Below, in pieces: positions 35,092-43,761 of a stretch of 64,000 nt of DNA. The position numbers were made by a program, and so were the translations under genes. The stretch lies in NCBI GenBank assembly GCA_019359155.1, contig JAHHHV010000075.1, positions 1 to 64,000 of the forward strand, read 5' to 3'. Numbering within the stretch: the stretch's first letter is position 1; every line of letters starts with the position of its first letter. Source of the stretch: Pegethrix bostrychoides GSE-TBD4-15B. GTDB taxonomy: Bacteria; Cyanobacteriota; Cyanobacteriia; Elainellales; Elainellaceae. Under the pieces are notes generated by a model. The model was not told where the DNA came from, ran no database searches, and saw only the letters and a program-made list of their open reading frames with translations.

Positions 35092-36969
35092 TTAAATCCC
35101 CTTAGCCTGCCAGATCCGCACCGTTTCATCTACGCTGCCGCTCACCAGCCAGCCATCTGGACTAAAGCCAATTGCTCTTACGCCCCAAGCGTGGCGCAGA
35201 CTAGCCTGAAGCTTACCCGTCCAGAGATCCCAGAGCTTGACCGTGCCATCCTCGCTGCTGCTGGCAATTAGATTGCTGGCGGGGGAGACTGCCAGAGCCA
35301 GAATGCGGTCGCGGTGAGCTGCAATCACCTTCTGCTGCTCTCCGGTCGCCAAGTTCCACAGCTTCAGCAGCCGATCCTCGCCAGCGCTGATTAGCGTACA
35401 GCCTTTCGGGTCGAGCGCCAGGGCACTCACGCCTTCTGCATGGCCTTTGAGCGTGGTGAGCAGCTGGTTGAGGCTGAGGCTCCACTGGCAAATTGATTTA
35501 CCGCTGCTGCTCCAGAAGCTTTGCCCGGTTGGGCTAAAGGCGAGTCCGGTAATCGGCTGGTGGAGCTGCACCCGGTTAGCGCGCAGCCGCTCTTGCTCTA
35601 GATCCCAGATTTGAATCAGGCCATCTTCGCTGCCGCTGACCAAGACGGGCGCATTGGGACTGAGTGCCAGCTTCGAGATGCCCCAGCCCTGTCCCGGCAG
35701 GCTGCTGAACAGCTCGCGGTTGCGTAAGTCCCACTGTTTGATGCTGCCGTCGGCGCTGCCGCTCACCAAAATCTTGCCGTTTGGGCTAAAGACTAGGGCG
35801 CTGATCCGGTCGGTATGTCCCTGGGGGAAGCGAAACGAGCGTCCCGACCAAACTTGCAATAGCTCGCCTTCTAGAGTCCAAAGCCGAATCGTCTTGTCGC
35901 TGCTGCCGCTGGCAATCATCTGGCCATCGGGACTAACGGCAATGGCCGTAACGGCTCCCTGATGTCCGGTCAGCCGATGTAGGCAGCGCCAGGTTGGAGT
36001 CTCGCGGTCAGACCGCACAGGCTGAGCCACAGGTCTGGCAGTGGGGATCGGAGCAGGAGCTATTTCTGGGGCTATTTCTGGGGCTATTTCTGGAGCCGCC
36101 TCTAGCCTCAGCGCCTGCAAAACCTGATCGACCGTGCCATAACGCTGGCTGGTTGCCCGTTGCAGCAAATTATCCAGCACTCGCCGCAGCTCCATGCTGA
36201 CGGGCTGAGTAAGAAACTGCCGCCAAACCCAGCGATCCTCGCTCACCGAGTAGAGATCAAATGGGTGCAGCCCGGTTAGCAAATGAATGCAGGTCACGCC
36301 CAGGCTGTAGAGGTCGCTAGCAAAAGTTGCCTTGCCCATCGCCTGCTCTGGCGCAACATAGCCTGCACTGCCAATGCTGGTGCCCGTTTTCAGCGGATCG
36401 AGGAAGGCTTTAGCCGCGCCAAAATCGACCAGCATGTACTGATGAGCGCCTTGCTGAGCCAGCCGGATCATGTTGGCAGGCTTGATGTCGCGGTGGATCA
36501 CCTGCTGCTGATGGACAAACCGCAACACGGGCAAAATCTCGGCCAAGAGCTGACGCAGCTGCGCTTCGCTAAAAACGCCTTTACTCAGCAGTTCCTCTAG
36601 GTTTTGGCCTGCCACAAACTGCTGTACCAAATATTGTCCTGTCTCATCCGCAAAGTGATCGAGCAGCTGCGGAATCTGGGGATGCGCTCCCAGTCGGCTC
36701 AGCAGCTCGGCCTCTTGCTCAAACGCTTCCGGTCGTGTCTCATCAGCCAGCGTCGCGCCGATCAGCTGTTTGATCACGCAAAAATAGTCAGAAGCTCCGG
36801 GGGGCTGGCGTGGGTCAATGGCTAGCAGCGTCCGGCCAAAGCCGCCCTGACCGATCACTCTTACCGCCCGGTAATGCCGTTTAGTCAATAAGCTGCCGCA
36901 AGCCTGACAGTCAACTGCCGCATCGGGATTTTGGGGCGCGGGACAGGCGGGATTGAAGCAAAAAGCCAT
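35092..36969 (-). CDS. Serine/threonine protein kinase with WD40 repeats
   Basis: A 625-residue protein if it starts at the ATG at 36969; the frame is open 40 residues further but that part overlaps ycf34. A four-cysteine zinc-ribbon-like segment is first (Cys4, Cys9, Cys21, Cys24). The kinase domain follows with glycine loop GQGGFG (40-45), Lys67, HRD (Asp161 in HRDIKPAN) and DFG (Asp182). The C-terminal half is about seven WD40 repeats (LTGHQGAVTAIAVSPDGQ and others). A linker has four EIAP repeats. There is no membrane segment, so it is a soluble Hanks-type kinase. Its targets are unknown; the FHA-ABC transporter at 18.5 kb is a possible partner by logic only. Confidence 0.9.
   Translation of the reverse strand: MAFCFNPACPAPQNPDAAVDCQACGSLLTKRHYRAVRVIGQGGFGRTLLAIDPRQPPGASDYFCVIKQLIGATLADETRPEAFEQEAELLSRLGAHPQIPQLLDHFADETGQYLVQQFVAGQNLEELLSKGVFSEAQLRQLLAEILPVLRFVHQQQVIHRDIKPANMIRLAQQGAHQYMLVDFGAAKAFLDPLKTGTSIGSAGYVAPEQAMGKATFASDLYSLGVTCIHLLTGLHPFDLYSVSEDRWVWRQFLTQPVSMELRRVLDNLLQRATSQRYGTVDQVLQALRLEAAPEIAPEIAPEIAPAPIPTARPVAQPVRSDRETPTWRCLHRLTGHQGAVTAIAVSPDGQMIASGSSDKTIRLWTLEGELLQVWSGRSFRFPQGHTDRISALVFSPNGKILVSGSADGSIKQWDLRNRELFSSLPGQGWGISKLALSPNAPVLVSGSEDGLIQIWDLEQERLRANRVQLHQPITGLAFSPTGQSFWSSSGKSICQWSLSLNQLLTTLKGHAEGVSALALDPKGCTLISAGEDRLLKLWNLATGEQQKVIAAHRDRILALAVSPASNLIASSSEDGTVKLWDLWTGKLQASLRHAWGVRAIGFSPDGWLVSGSVDETVRIWQAKGI
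36054..36097 (-). repeat. 12-nt in-frame tandem repeat (EIAP)
   Basis: Four copies of a 12-nt unit (plus-strand GGGGCTATTTCT) encode EIAP repeats between the kinase domain and the WD40 repeats. Confidence 0.9.
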
Positions 36970-37004
36970 TGCGATGCGGTTGCAAAGATGCGTTGAATCT
37001 GGCC

Positions 37005-37253
37005 TCAGGTGGGAACCAGCTCGCCGGGACGCAGCCGCGACCATTTGCCTGTTTCTCGCACAAAGCTCTGGCAGCCAACGACATCCCACTCCATTTCAAT
37101 CACGTCGTCCTGCTGGCGGATATTGACGTTGATTTCGGGTTCGATGGGCTCAAAGTTAGGAGCATCGGTAAGATGCGGCTGCTGATGCTGGTACTCCACT
37201 GCATGGTAGGTCAAGCAGCGATCTACATAGTCACAATTCACGCAAATACACAT
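37005..37253 (-). CDS. ycf34: Ycf34 family iron-sulfur protein
   Basis: An 82-residue protein nearly identical in pattern to cyanobacterial and algal Ycf34: MCICVNCDYVDRC at the N-terminus and EMEWDVVGCQSF and ETGKWSRLRPGELVPT at the C-terminus. Cys2, Cys4, Cys7 and Cys13 are the probable cluster ligands; Ycf34 of Synechocystis has been reported to carry an iron-sulfur cluster and to affect photosynthesis. It is a good marker of cyanobacterial origin. Its stop lies 35 bases before the chosen start of the kinase-WD40 gene. Confidence 0.95.
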   Translation of the reverse strand: MCICVNCDYVDRCLTYHAVEYQHQQPHLTDAPNFEPIEPEINVNIRQQDDVIEMEWDVVGCQSFVRETGKWSRLRPGELVPT

Positions 37254-37455
37254 GGTGAATTCCTCCGTAGGTTCGATCTATCAGTAACAGTCAAGAGACA
37301 ACAGTCAGGAAAACGAGCCGTGAAGCTGACTGCTTCGCTTTCTGTCACTCTATCTCAGTTTGATTAAAACCGGGGCAGGCGTGACAAAACATTGCTGCCT
37401 CGCTGCCCCAACCTGTTAAATTTGAGTTCTAAACCCGCCTCAAACAAAATTCACC

Positions 37456-38811
37456 TTGCTGTCAGCCTCACTGCCCCCCGCCTCTCATCTGCCCCCTGCG
37501 CTCTCTCCGCAGCGCTGGCCGTTCAGCCTAGAATGGCTACCGCCTGCGGCCTATCTGGTGGGCGGCAGCGTCCGGGATGCTCTGCTGGGGCGGCAGGCTG
37601 CCTATCTCGACCTCGATTTTGTCCTGCCTGAAGGCGCAGTCCAGACCGCCAAACGCATCGCCAACCACTATCAGGCGGGCTATGTGCTGCTCGATGCCCA
37701 GCGGCAGATTGCGCGGGTGGTGTTTGAGGGAGCCACGCTAGACTTCGCTGCACAGGTGGGCGACTCGCTCGAAGCCGATCTCTGGCGGCGCGACTTTACC
37801 ATCAACGCCATCGCCTACAGTCCGCACAGTCAGGAGCTGCTTGATCCGCTCCAGGGCTATGCCGATCTCCAGCATCGCCTGATTCGGACGGTGCAGTTTG
37901 AAAATCTCAAAGAAGACCCGCTGCGGCTGCTGCGCGCCTATCGACAGGCGGCTCAGCTGGGATTTGAGATTGAGCCAGAAACCCAGCGCCAGATTCGGCA
38001 GCTCTCTGATTTGCTGAGCGAAATTGCCGCCGAACGCATCCAGTCTGAGCTAGGCTACCTGCTGAGTAGCGCGTCCGGCACGCCGTTTTTGCAGATGGCT
38101 TGGCAGGATGGCCTGCTCTCTAGCTGGCTGCCCCACGCCACGGCCAGCTCGCTCGCGCAGATTGAACGTCTGGATCGGGCGGCGCTTGACCCAAGCCTGG
38201 CGCAGATTTTAGCGCCCGATAGCCCGCAGAGCAGCTCACAGAGCAGCCCGCAGGCTAGCAGCCGCAGCTGGCTGAAGCTGGCCAAGCTCGCCGCGCTGTT
38301 AGCCCCTGATCTGGCCACTGCTGAACAGGAACTTTGGCGCTTAAAGTACAGCCGTGCTGAGATTCAGTCTGTGCTGGCGGTCGTGTTGCTGTTGCCCCAG
38401 ATTTCGCCCCAGATTTCGCCCCAGATTTCACCTCAAAGGCAGGAGCCAGCAGCCGATTCAAGCGTTAGGTTAAACAGCGCAGATGATTTGAGCACAGATG
38501 ATTTGAGTGCCGCTCAGCAGTATCGTCTCTTCCGACAGGCAGGTGCCGCTTTTCCAGCTCTGGCTGTGGCGGGGCTGGCTGCGGCAGTCCAACCAGCCGT
38601 GATCAGGGCACTGGTCAACCGCTATCTCGACCCCGCTGATCCCATTGCCCATCCTACGGCGTTGCTGAGCGGACGAGATTTGATCACTCAGCTCAAGCTG
38701 CCTGCCAGTCCGGTGATTGGCCAGCTTTTGGAGGCGATTCAGCTTGCTCATGCAGAGGGCAAAGTCTCCAGCCGCTCAGAGGCTTTGGCGTTTGCGAGAA
38801 CCTTGATCTGA
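37456..38811 (+). CDS. CCA-adding tRNA nucleotidyltransferase family enzyme
   Basis: A 451-residue class II nucleotidyltransferase. The head domain has GGSVRDALLG, the metal-binding DLDFVL (DxD) and RRDFTINAIAYSP; the neck has EDPLRLLRAYRQAAQLGF and ERIQSEL. The family adds CCA (or, in split systems, only CC or only A) to tRNA 3' ends, or polyadenylates RNA. The sequence alone does not decide which. The start is a TTG at 37456. The C-terminal body contains several in-frame duplications (SSQSSPQASS, QISPQISPQISP, DDLSTDDLS) that lengthen loops without breaking motifs. Confidence 0.88.
   Translation: MLSASLPPASHLPPALSPQRWPFSLEWLPPAAYLVGGSVRDALLGRQAAYLDLDFVLPEGAVQTAKRIANHYQAGYVLLDAQRQIARVVFEGATLDFAAQVGDSLEADLWRRDFTINAIAYSPHSQELLDPLQGYADLQHRLIRTVQFENLKEDPLRLLRAYRQAAQLGFEIEPETQRQIRQLSDLLSEIAAERIQSELGYLLSSASGTPFLQMAWQDGLLSSWLPHATASSLAQIERLDRAALDPSLAQILAPDSPQSSSQSSPQASSRSWLKLAKLAALLAPDLATAEQELWRLKYSRAEIQSVLAVVLLLPQISPQISPQISPQRQEPAADSSVRLNSADDLSTDDLSAAQQYRLFRQAGAAFPALAVAGLAAAVQPAVIRALVNRYLDPADPIAHPTALLSGRDLITQLKLPASPVIGQLLEAIQLAHAEGKVSSRSEALAFARTLI
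38395..38434 (+). repeat. 12-nt in-frame tandem repeat (QISP)
   Basis: Three copies of CCCCAGATTTCG encode QISP repeats in the C-terminal part of the CCA-adding enzyme. A second, 15-nt duplication (DDLST) lies at 38479-38510. Confidence 0.9.
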
Positions 38812-38950
38812 AGCCGTGGTTTAAGGCTTTATGCTAAAATTGCAGCTTTGCAGAAGTTTGGCGACCAGCCTTTGTCAGGCCGGTTTAGCTTCTAGAGTTA
38901 TCTTTTCTCAACTGTCTTATTCACTCTTATTCACTTTATTGAGGTCAAGC

Positions 38951-39142
38951 ATGGCTAAACGCCGCAACCAGAAGAAAGAAAAAGCACTCCGCAACCTAGC
39001 CTACGCGCGCAAGTTTCGGAAGCGCACCAACACCGGACGCTTCACCAGAAGACGATACGGTAGTGACGGCAGCGCTCAGGGTGACTCAGACGAGACGGAT
39101 CAAGAGAACACCCAGGATAACAGCACGGGGGCGGCTGACTAG
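38951..39142 (+). CDS. Small basic conserved protein (63 aa)
   Basis: A 63-residue protein starting MAKRRNQKKEKALRNLAYAR, very basic in the first 40 residues and acidic at the end (DSDETDQENTQD). Similar short proteins are widespread in cyanobacteria but have no assigned function; the charge suggests binding to RNA, DNA or the ribosome. The ATG at 38951 has GAGG upstream. The frame is open to 38831, but the upstream part reads like an untranslated leader. Convergent with the FAD oxidoreductase gene. Confidence 0.72.
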   Translation: MAKRRNQKKEKALRNLAYARKFRKRTNTGRFTRRRYGSDGSAQGDSDETDQENTQDNSTGAAD

Positions 39143-39213
39143 AGCACCGCAGGGTTCAGCCAGCGGGTTCAGCGAATCTGTTGAGCGGGCCAGTACGGCT
39201 ATCAAGGCGGTTA

Positions 39214-40380
39214 TCAAGACAGGGCAAGTTGTTGCATCAGCTCTGAGAAGACAGTTTCAGGAGAAGCAGCCTCTAGAGATTGAGCTGAGTTCAGGTTCAA
39301 CAGCCGCTCTATCTGAGCCGCCGCCGCCAGTCCAGAAGCCAGTGCCGCCTCGATTTGACTGCCGCCACACCAGTCGCCGCTACAGACGAGCGGATGAGGA
39401 GCGCAGGCAGACAGAAATCTTTCCAGCAGCGGCTGCCGCACAAAGCCGTAGCGCCAGCGATGAACTTGCAGCGCGGCAGGTTGGCTGCGATCGCGTGCTA
39501 AAGCAGTCTCCAGGTTGGCTGCTAACGTTGCAGCAGCCTGCTCCAGCAGCAGGGTTCCAACTGGCTGGAGGTCTTCGGCCTCTAAATGCAGCGCTGCAAA
39601 CTTGGGTGTACTCTGCACCACGAGCACCGGAATTTGCAAATCGCGGCCTTTAGAGCTTTCCAGACTGATCCAGCTCAGCTCCGGATGATCAATCAACTGA
39701 ACGGCCTGCCAGGGCAGAATCGCCTCAGTCGGTTCTGCCGGATAGCTAGCAATCACGGTCAGGCAGGGATCGAATTCAGCGCTGCGGATAGCTGGAATTA
39801 AATCTGGTAGCTCTGCTGAGAGCGGTTTGAGTAGGGCTAGCGCCTGCGGAGCCGGAATTGCCATCACGACTGACCGAGCCAGCAGTGGTGAATTGGCTGG
39901 TGAATCAAACTGCGCTTCTAGCTCTAGCTGCCAGCCCGCTTCAGTCTGGGTCAACCGCTGGAGCCGCTGCCCTGACCAGATTTCCAGCTTGGCGGCCAGC
40001 CATTTGGCCACGACAGTCAGCCCGTTCTGAGCAGTATAGTAGGCGACTTTTGGGCTGGAGTGCTCGCCCGACTCAATCACCTCTAGCCGAGTGGGCCAGG
40101 GCTGAAGCAGAGATTGCTGGAGCAGCGTTTGGATCAGCAGATGGGTGAGCGCTCCCTGATCTGCGAGATAGCGCACGCCGTGGTCAGCGCAGGTTCCAGA
40201 CAAGGTTCCAGACAGTCGCCGAGTTGCCAGCCTGCCGCCTAGCCCGCGTGACTTTTCGAGCACCACCACCCGCAGTCCGGCCTGCCGCAGCCGTTGGGCA
40301 CAGACTAAGCCAGCCAGCCCTGCTCCGACGACCGCTACATCTGCCTGGGTTTCGTCTGCTGCACCGCTTTGCATACTCAA
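39214..40380 (-). CDS. FAD-dependent oxidoreductase, renalase-like
   Basis: A 388-residue flavoprotein. The dinucleotide-binding motif VVGAGLAGLVCAQRL with VVLEKSRGLGGRLATRR is at the N-terminus, and the C-terminal FAD-binding segment is CSGDWCGGSQIEAALASGLAA. The overall layout resembles the renalase/NAD(P)-FAD amine-oxidase-like group in cyanobacteria. The substrate is not known. It carries no membrane segment. It is convergent with the small basic gene and divergent from the YaaW-like gene. Confidence 0.82.
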   Translation of the reverse strand: MSMQSGAADETQADVAVVGAGLAGLVCAQRLRQAGLRVVVLEKSRGLGGRLATRRLSGTLSGTCADHGVRYLADQGALTHLLIQTLLQQSLLQPWPTRLEVIESGEHSSPKVAYYTAQNGLTVVAKWLAAKLEIWSGQRLQRLTQTEAGWQLELEAQFDSPANSPLLARSVVMAIPAPQALALLKPLSAELPDLIPAIRSAEFDPCLTVIASYPAEPTEAILPWQAVQLIDHPELSWISLESSKGRDLQIPVLVVQSTPKFAALHLEAEDLQPVGTLLLEQAAATLAANLETALARDRSQPAALQVHRWRYGFVRQPLLERFLSACAPHPLVCSGDWCGGSQIEAALASGLAAAAQIERLLNLNSAQSLEAASPETVFSELMQQLALS

Positions 40381-40419
40381 TTCCTCTGCTGGGTCTGGGG
40401 GCTATTCAACAGTCTGCTC

Positions 40420-40460
40420 AAGCGTGCTATTCAAGAGTGTTATTCAAGAGTGCTATTCAG
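40420..40460. repeat. 15-nt tandem repeat GTGCTATTCAAGA
   Basis: Three imperfect copies of GTGYTATTCAAGA-like units lie in the gap between the divergent FAD oxidoreductase and YaaW-like genes. Confidence 0.8.
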
Positions 40461-40569
40461 TAGAATATGAGACAACGGTTGCGATGCTAACTGCTCGCGG
40501 CAAGCAATTGCGCTAGGTTGAGAAAACCCGCAAGATATTTCACGGGCAGTTTAGTAAGGGAATGAGGCT

Positions 40570-41388
40570 GTGGACGAATTACGAGAAGCATTGGATCTAG
40601 CGACCGACGAAGAACTTCAGTCTCTGACCGAGATTTTGTTTCGCCGCAAGTTTAACCCGCTTGACTATGTTTGTACGCCCGAACCAATCGCGATCCAGAG
40701 CCAGGAGCGCGAAACCCGGATTGATGCTATTGAAAGCCGCTTTCAGTTTTTGGCGGCAGATGGCTTTACCGTTCTCCAGCGCCGCACGGGCGAAGTCAGC
40801 TATCGTCAAGTTTTGGTACAGGTCTGCCGTCACCTGAAGATCTCATATTCGCACAGCCTTTCGACCGAGCATTTAGAGGCTGAAATCTTTTTGTTTTTGC
40901 TAAACCGTGCCTGGAAGCAAATGCCTGCTGCTGAGCAAACGACGCTGAACGGCGAGCTACAGCAGGTGGTTTCGGAATCTGAGCTGACGCAGAATCTAGC
41001 GGCGGCTCCGGCAGGGCTGCTGGTGAGTGGCAGCGCCATTGCCGCAAATTCGGTGTTGCGAAATCTGGTGCTGCGGTTTATGGCGCGCCAATATGCGGTT
41101 CATGCAGCCACCTACCAGGTTGCTCAGGCTGCTCAAGCTGGCGCTCAAGCCATCGCCCAAATTCAGAGTCAGGTGGCGATGCAGACGGCCTCTCGCTCAA
41201 TGGCGCTGACTGCTGCTCGATACGGAGCTGCCCGCAGCGTTTTTGCGTTGCTTGGCCCCGCCATGTGGACGTATTTCTTTGCAGACTTAGGCTGGCGAGC
41301 GATTGCCACCAACTACAGCCGGGTGATTCCGGTGATCTTCACCCTGGCGCAAATTCGCCTGACCCGCATGAGCTACGAACTTGCCTAA
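40570..41388 (+). CDS. YaaW-like (UPF0174/DUF3944) protein
   Basis: A 272-residue protein starting at a GTG. The order of segments (ELREALDLATDEELQSLTEIL, then VSYRQVLVQVCRHLKISYS, then FLLNRAWKQMP) resembles the YaaW family of Escherichia coli. The C-terminal third has a long Ala/Gln-rich helical stretch and a hydrophobic segment (VFALLGPAMWTYFFADLGW), so it may associate with the membrane. The function is unknown. Homology is judged by pattern and could be wrong in detail. Confidence 0.6.
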   Translation: MDELREALDLATDEELQSLTEILFRRKFNPLDYVCTPEPIAIQSQERETRIDAIESRFQFLAADGFTVLQRRTGEVSYRQVLVQVCRHLKISYSHSLSTEHLEAEIFLFLLNRAWKQMPAAEQTTLNGELQQVVSESELTQNLAAAPAGLLVSGSAIAANSVLRNLVLRFMARQYAVHAATYQVAQAAQAGAQAIAQIQSQVAMQTASRSMALTAARYGAARSVFALLGPAMWTYFFADLGWRAIATNYSRVIPVIFTLAQIRLTRMSYELA

Positions 41389-41440
41389 CGCTATGCCCAA
41401 CGCTACACCTAATGCTATAAAGCGGCGCTGACAGAACTAG

Positions 41441-41478
41441 CGAAAAGAAAGCGACAAAAGCGACAAAAGCGACAAAAT
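41441..41478. repeat. 9-nt tandem repeat GCGACAAAA
   Basis: Three copies of GCGACAAAA lie just upstream of the J-domain gene, in the position of its leader and ribosome binding site. Confidence 0.88.
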
Positions 41479-41483
41479 CAGTC

Positions 41484-41942
41484 ATGTCTGATGTATCTAA
41501 ACAGGCATCTGGACAAGCCGCCAGACCTGTCTCCTACTACGATTTACTCAGGCTGCATCCCTCGGCCTCAGTGCAGCAGATTCGGCGCGCCTACCGGGAC
41601 TTGAGCAAGCTCTATCACCCGGATACAACTGAACTGCCCGCCGCGCTCGCCACCGCCCAGTTTCAGCAGCTCAACGAAGCCTACGCCACGCTCAGCAATC
41701 CAGAGCGTCGGCTGACCTACGATCTCAAAATCGGCTACTCGCGCCTTTCGGTGATTCAGCCCTTAACTGACCTGAACCGCCCCGTCTCAGAAATTCGGCG
41801 TGACGCTGCCTATCTCGACCCGACCGACCGACCGCTTTCAGGTGGCGAGTTGTTTGCCTTGTTTATGCTGGGACTTGTGTTTGTGCTCTGTGGCGGCTTG
41901 GTGCTGGTGGTGGGAGTGATGCGCGGCGAGATTACGCTTTAG
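41484..41942 (+). CDS. J-domain protein with C-terminal membrane helix
   Basis: A 152-residue protein. A J domain fills about 18-85: SYYDLLRLHPSASVQQIRRA, the catalytic HPD (in YHPDTTEL) and NEAYATLSNPERR. The last 35 residues contain one membrane helix (LFALFMLGLVFVLCGGLVLV). It has no zinc-finger or C-terminal substrate domain, so it is a type III J protein that would recruit DnaK to a membrane-localised client. It lies upstream of the ATPase-TPR cassette but does not look part of it. Confidence 0.88.
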   Translation: MSDVSKQASGQAARPVSYYDLLRLHPSASVQQIRRAYRDLSKLYHPDTTELPAALATAQFQQLNEAYATLSNPERRLTYDLKIGYSRLSVIQPLTDLNRPVSEIRRDAAYLDPTDRPLSGGELFALFMLGLVFVLCGGLVLVVGVMRGEITL

Positions 41943-42121
41943 CTGGCTTGTGATCTAAAACGTCTCAGCAGCCGACTCACTTCGATATCTCAATCTGGAA
42001 AGGCGGGCGGCTGGATGCAGCTTGTTTCATCAATGACGCAGGCAATGTTGAAAGAGCTGAGCAATGAATAGCCGGATTCTCGTTGTGAAATTTAGCTCGC
42101 CGAAAGAACTTAATGCAGCCG

Positions 42122-42213
42122 ATCAATCCTGCGAGTCAGACTGCTCTGGATTGACCAACTCGCCCAGATCCTGCTGAACGAAGGCGGCTGCGGCTTCAGG
42201 GTTGAGCTGATTG
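42122..42213. repeat. Direct repeat, left copy (HTH gene 3' end)
   Basis: These 92 bases match 45475-45563 in the same orientation, with about ten substitutions and one 3-base indel. They bracket the ATPase-TPR cassette on its left. Confidence 0.88.
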
Positions 42214-42260
42214 TCTTCATGGCGCAACAGCAGCTCAGCACTAGAATCTCTGCTATAAGT
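42123..42260 (-). pseudogene. Truncated second copy of the small HTH gene
   Basis: On the minus strand an in-frame stretch reads NQLNPEAAAAFVQQ, then DLGELVNP and a stop. It matches the C-terminus of the intact HTH protein at 45476-45727 almost residue for residue. Further upstream, DSSAE aligns with DPSAE of the intact copy, but the rest of the HTH is absent and a stop lies at about 42261. It therefore looks like the remnant of a duplicated gene, cut off by the ATPase-TPR cassette that follows. About nine of ten bases agree with the intact copy over 42126-42213. Confidence 0.85.
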
Positions 42261-42303
42261 TCAGAGGATGCTGATCTTTTGCGTTTGATTAACCTGGAGG
42301 CTT

Positions 42304-43761
42304 ATGCAGTCTCGCCGACAAGCTCCGATTCAACTCAAACCAGCGACCTCGTTGGACGTGGTCTATAAAACCTTGCAACCCGCTCCACTGCAAACCCCGG
42401 CAGAATTGCAGGCATTTTACAGCGAGGAGATTAATAAGGTGCGCGGGGGCGACAAGATGGAACGCATCCAGCGGCGGCTCGATCGCGCGGCTAACGATGG
42501 CATTCCGTTTAAGGCTTGCGTGATGGGACATCGCGGCGTGGGCAAGTCAACCGAACTCTCGCGCTTGATTCAGCAGGTGAAGCATCAGTTTGTGGCGATT
42601 CGGATTGAGGCATTGTCGGATCTCGATCCGGGGAGCTTTCGCCCGTTGGATATTGTCTTGCTGATGATGGTGCAGGTCGCAGAACAGACGGCTAAACCGA
42701 TTGACGAGGATGGAGCCGGACAGCCTCCCTCAGATCAGCGCCTGCGGGAAATTTGGGACTGGTTTGCCACCGAAAAGGAGATCCGTGAGCAGTCGCAGTT
42801 GGCAAATTTGACGGTGGAAGCTGGGGCAGGGGTGAAGGAAAATTCCCTGTGGAACCAGGTGTTGGGGTTGTTTGCCAACCTCAAGGGCGACATCAAGTTT
42901 GCTTCGACGCGCAAAACCGAGGTGGTGGAATATCGGTTGACTCGGCTGAGTTCGCTGCTGGAGATTGCCAATCGGCTGCTAGATGATTGCAACGGGCTAC
43001 TGCTGAAAGCTACGGGAAAGCAATGGCTATTTATTGGCGAGGATTTTGATCGGGCAGGGATTCCGGATGAACGGATTACGGAGCTGTTTGTCACCTATGC
43101 GAACATTTTTCAAGCGCTGCGAACGCATCTGATTTTCAATTTGCCAATCGGACTGTACTATTCGGCGGCGGCTTCTCGGTTGCCCTTTGCCCAAGACTGT
43201 AGCTTTGTGATTCCAGATACGCCGGTTTACAGGGCGGATCATCAGCTCAACTCAAAGGGTTGTTTGGCGGTGGACGATGTTTTGAAATCGCGGATGGATT
43301 TGCGTCTGTTTGAGTCAGCTTCAGTCCGGCTTCAGGCCATTGTGGCATCGGGCGGTAACCTGCGAGATCTGTTTGCGCTGGTGAACTATGCAGCAGACAA
43401 TGCCTTGGGGCGTGGGGCAAGCCAAATTAATGCAGCAGATATGAATGACTCAGTGACGAACCTTCGCAGTGACTATCAGCGCCGACTCGGACAAAGCCCG
43501 TATGATAAAGAAGCAATTACCTATAGCCAAAAGGCCGATCTGCTGTCGCGGATTTATAACGGCGACGCTGAAGCGCAGATGACTGATCCGGTCATGTACT
43601 CTTTGCTCAATTCCAGGGCGGTACAGGAATTTGTGAACGGCAGTCGCTGGTTTGGGCTGCATCCGCTGGTGGTGGATTTGCTGGTAGGGCAAAAGCGACT
43701 GGAACCCCAGGAAGGCGAAGCAGGAGTTCGTGGTGGCACGCAATATATCCCCAAAAGCTAA
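42304..43761 (+). CDS. P-loop ATPase of an ATPase-TPR cassette
   Basis: A 485-residue AAA/STAND-like ATPase. Walker A is G75-HRGVGKST-83 (Lys81) and Walker B is around LFIGEDFDR (Glu246, Asp247). After the ATPase core (about 55-320) a helical region of about 150 residues follows. No signal peptide, membrane segment or DNA-binding domain is recognised. The start ATG has GGAGG five bases upstream. The TPR gene begins at a GTG overlapping the last 32 bases of this gene, so the two are translationally coupled and probably form a complex. The cassette sits between an HTH gene remnant and an intact HTH gene. A conflict or stress-sensing role is plausible by architecture only. Confidence 0.7.
   Translation: MQSRRQAPIQLKPATSLDVVYKTLQPAPLQTPAELQAFYSEEINKVRGGDKMERIQRRLDRAANDGIPFKACVMGHRGVGKSTELSRLIQQVKHQFVAIRIEALSDLDPGSFRPLDIVLLMMVQVAEQTAKPIDEDGAGQPPSDQRLREIWDWFATEKEIREQSQLANLTVEAGAGVKENSLWNQVLGLFANLKGDIKFASTRKTEVVEYRLTRLSSLLEIANRLLDDCNGLLLKATGKQWLFIGEDFDRAGIPDERITELFVTYANIFQALRTHLIFNLPIGLYYSAAASRLPFAQDCSFVIPDTPVYRADHQLNSKGCLAVDDVLKSRMDLRLFESASVRLQAIVASGGNLRDLFALVNYAADNALGRGASQINAADMNDSVTNLRSDYQRRLGQSPYDKEAITYSQKADLLSRIYNGDAEAQMTDPVMYSLLNSRAVQEFVNGSRWFGLHPLVVDLLVGQKRLEPQEGEAGVRGGTQYIPKS

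Noticed and set aside
39063-39653. A 196-residue plus-strand frame over the end of the FAD oxidoreductase gene
   Set aside because: It is antisense to a gene with clear flavoprotein motifs and shows no coherent domain.
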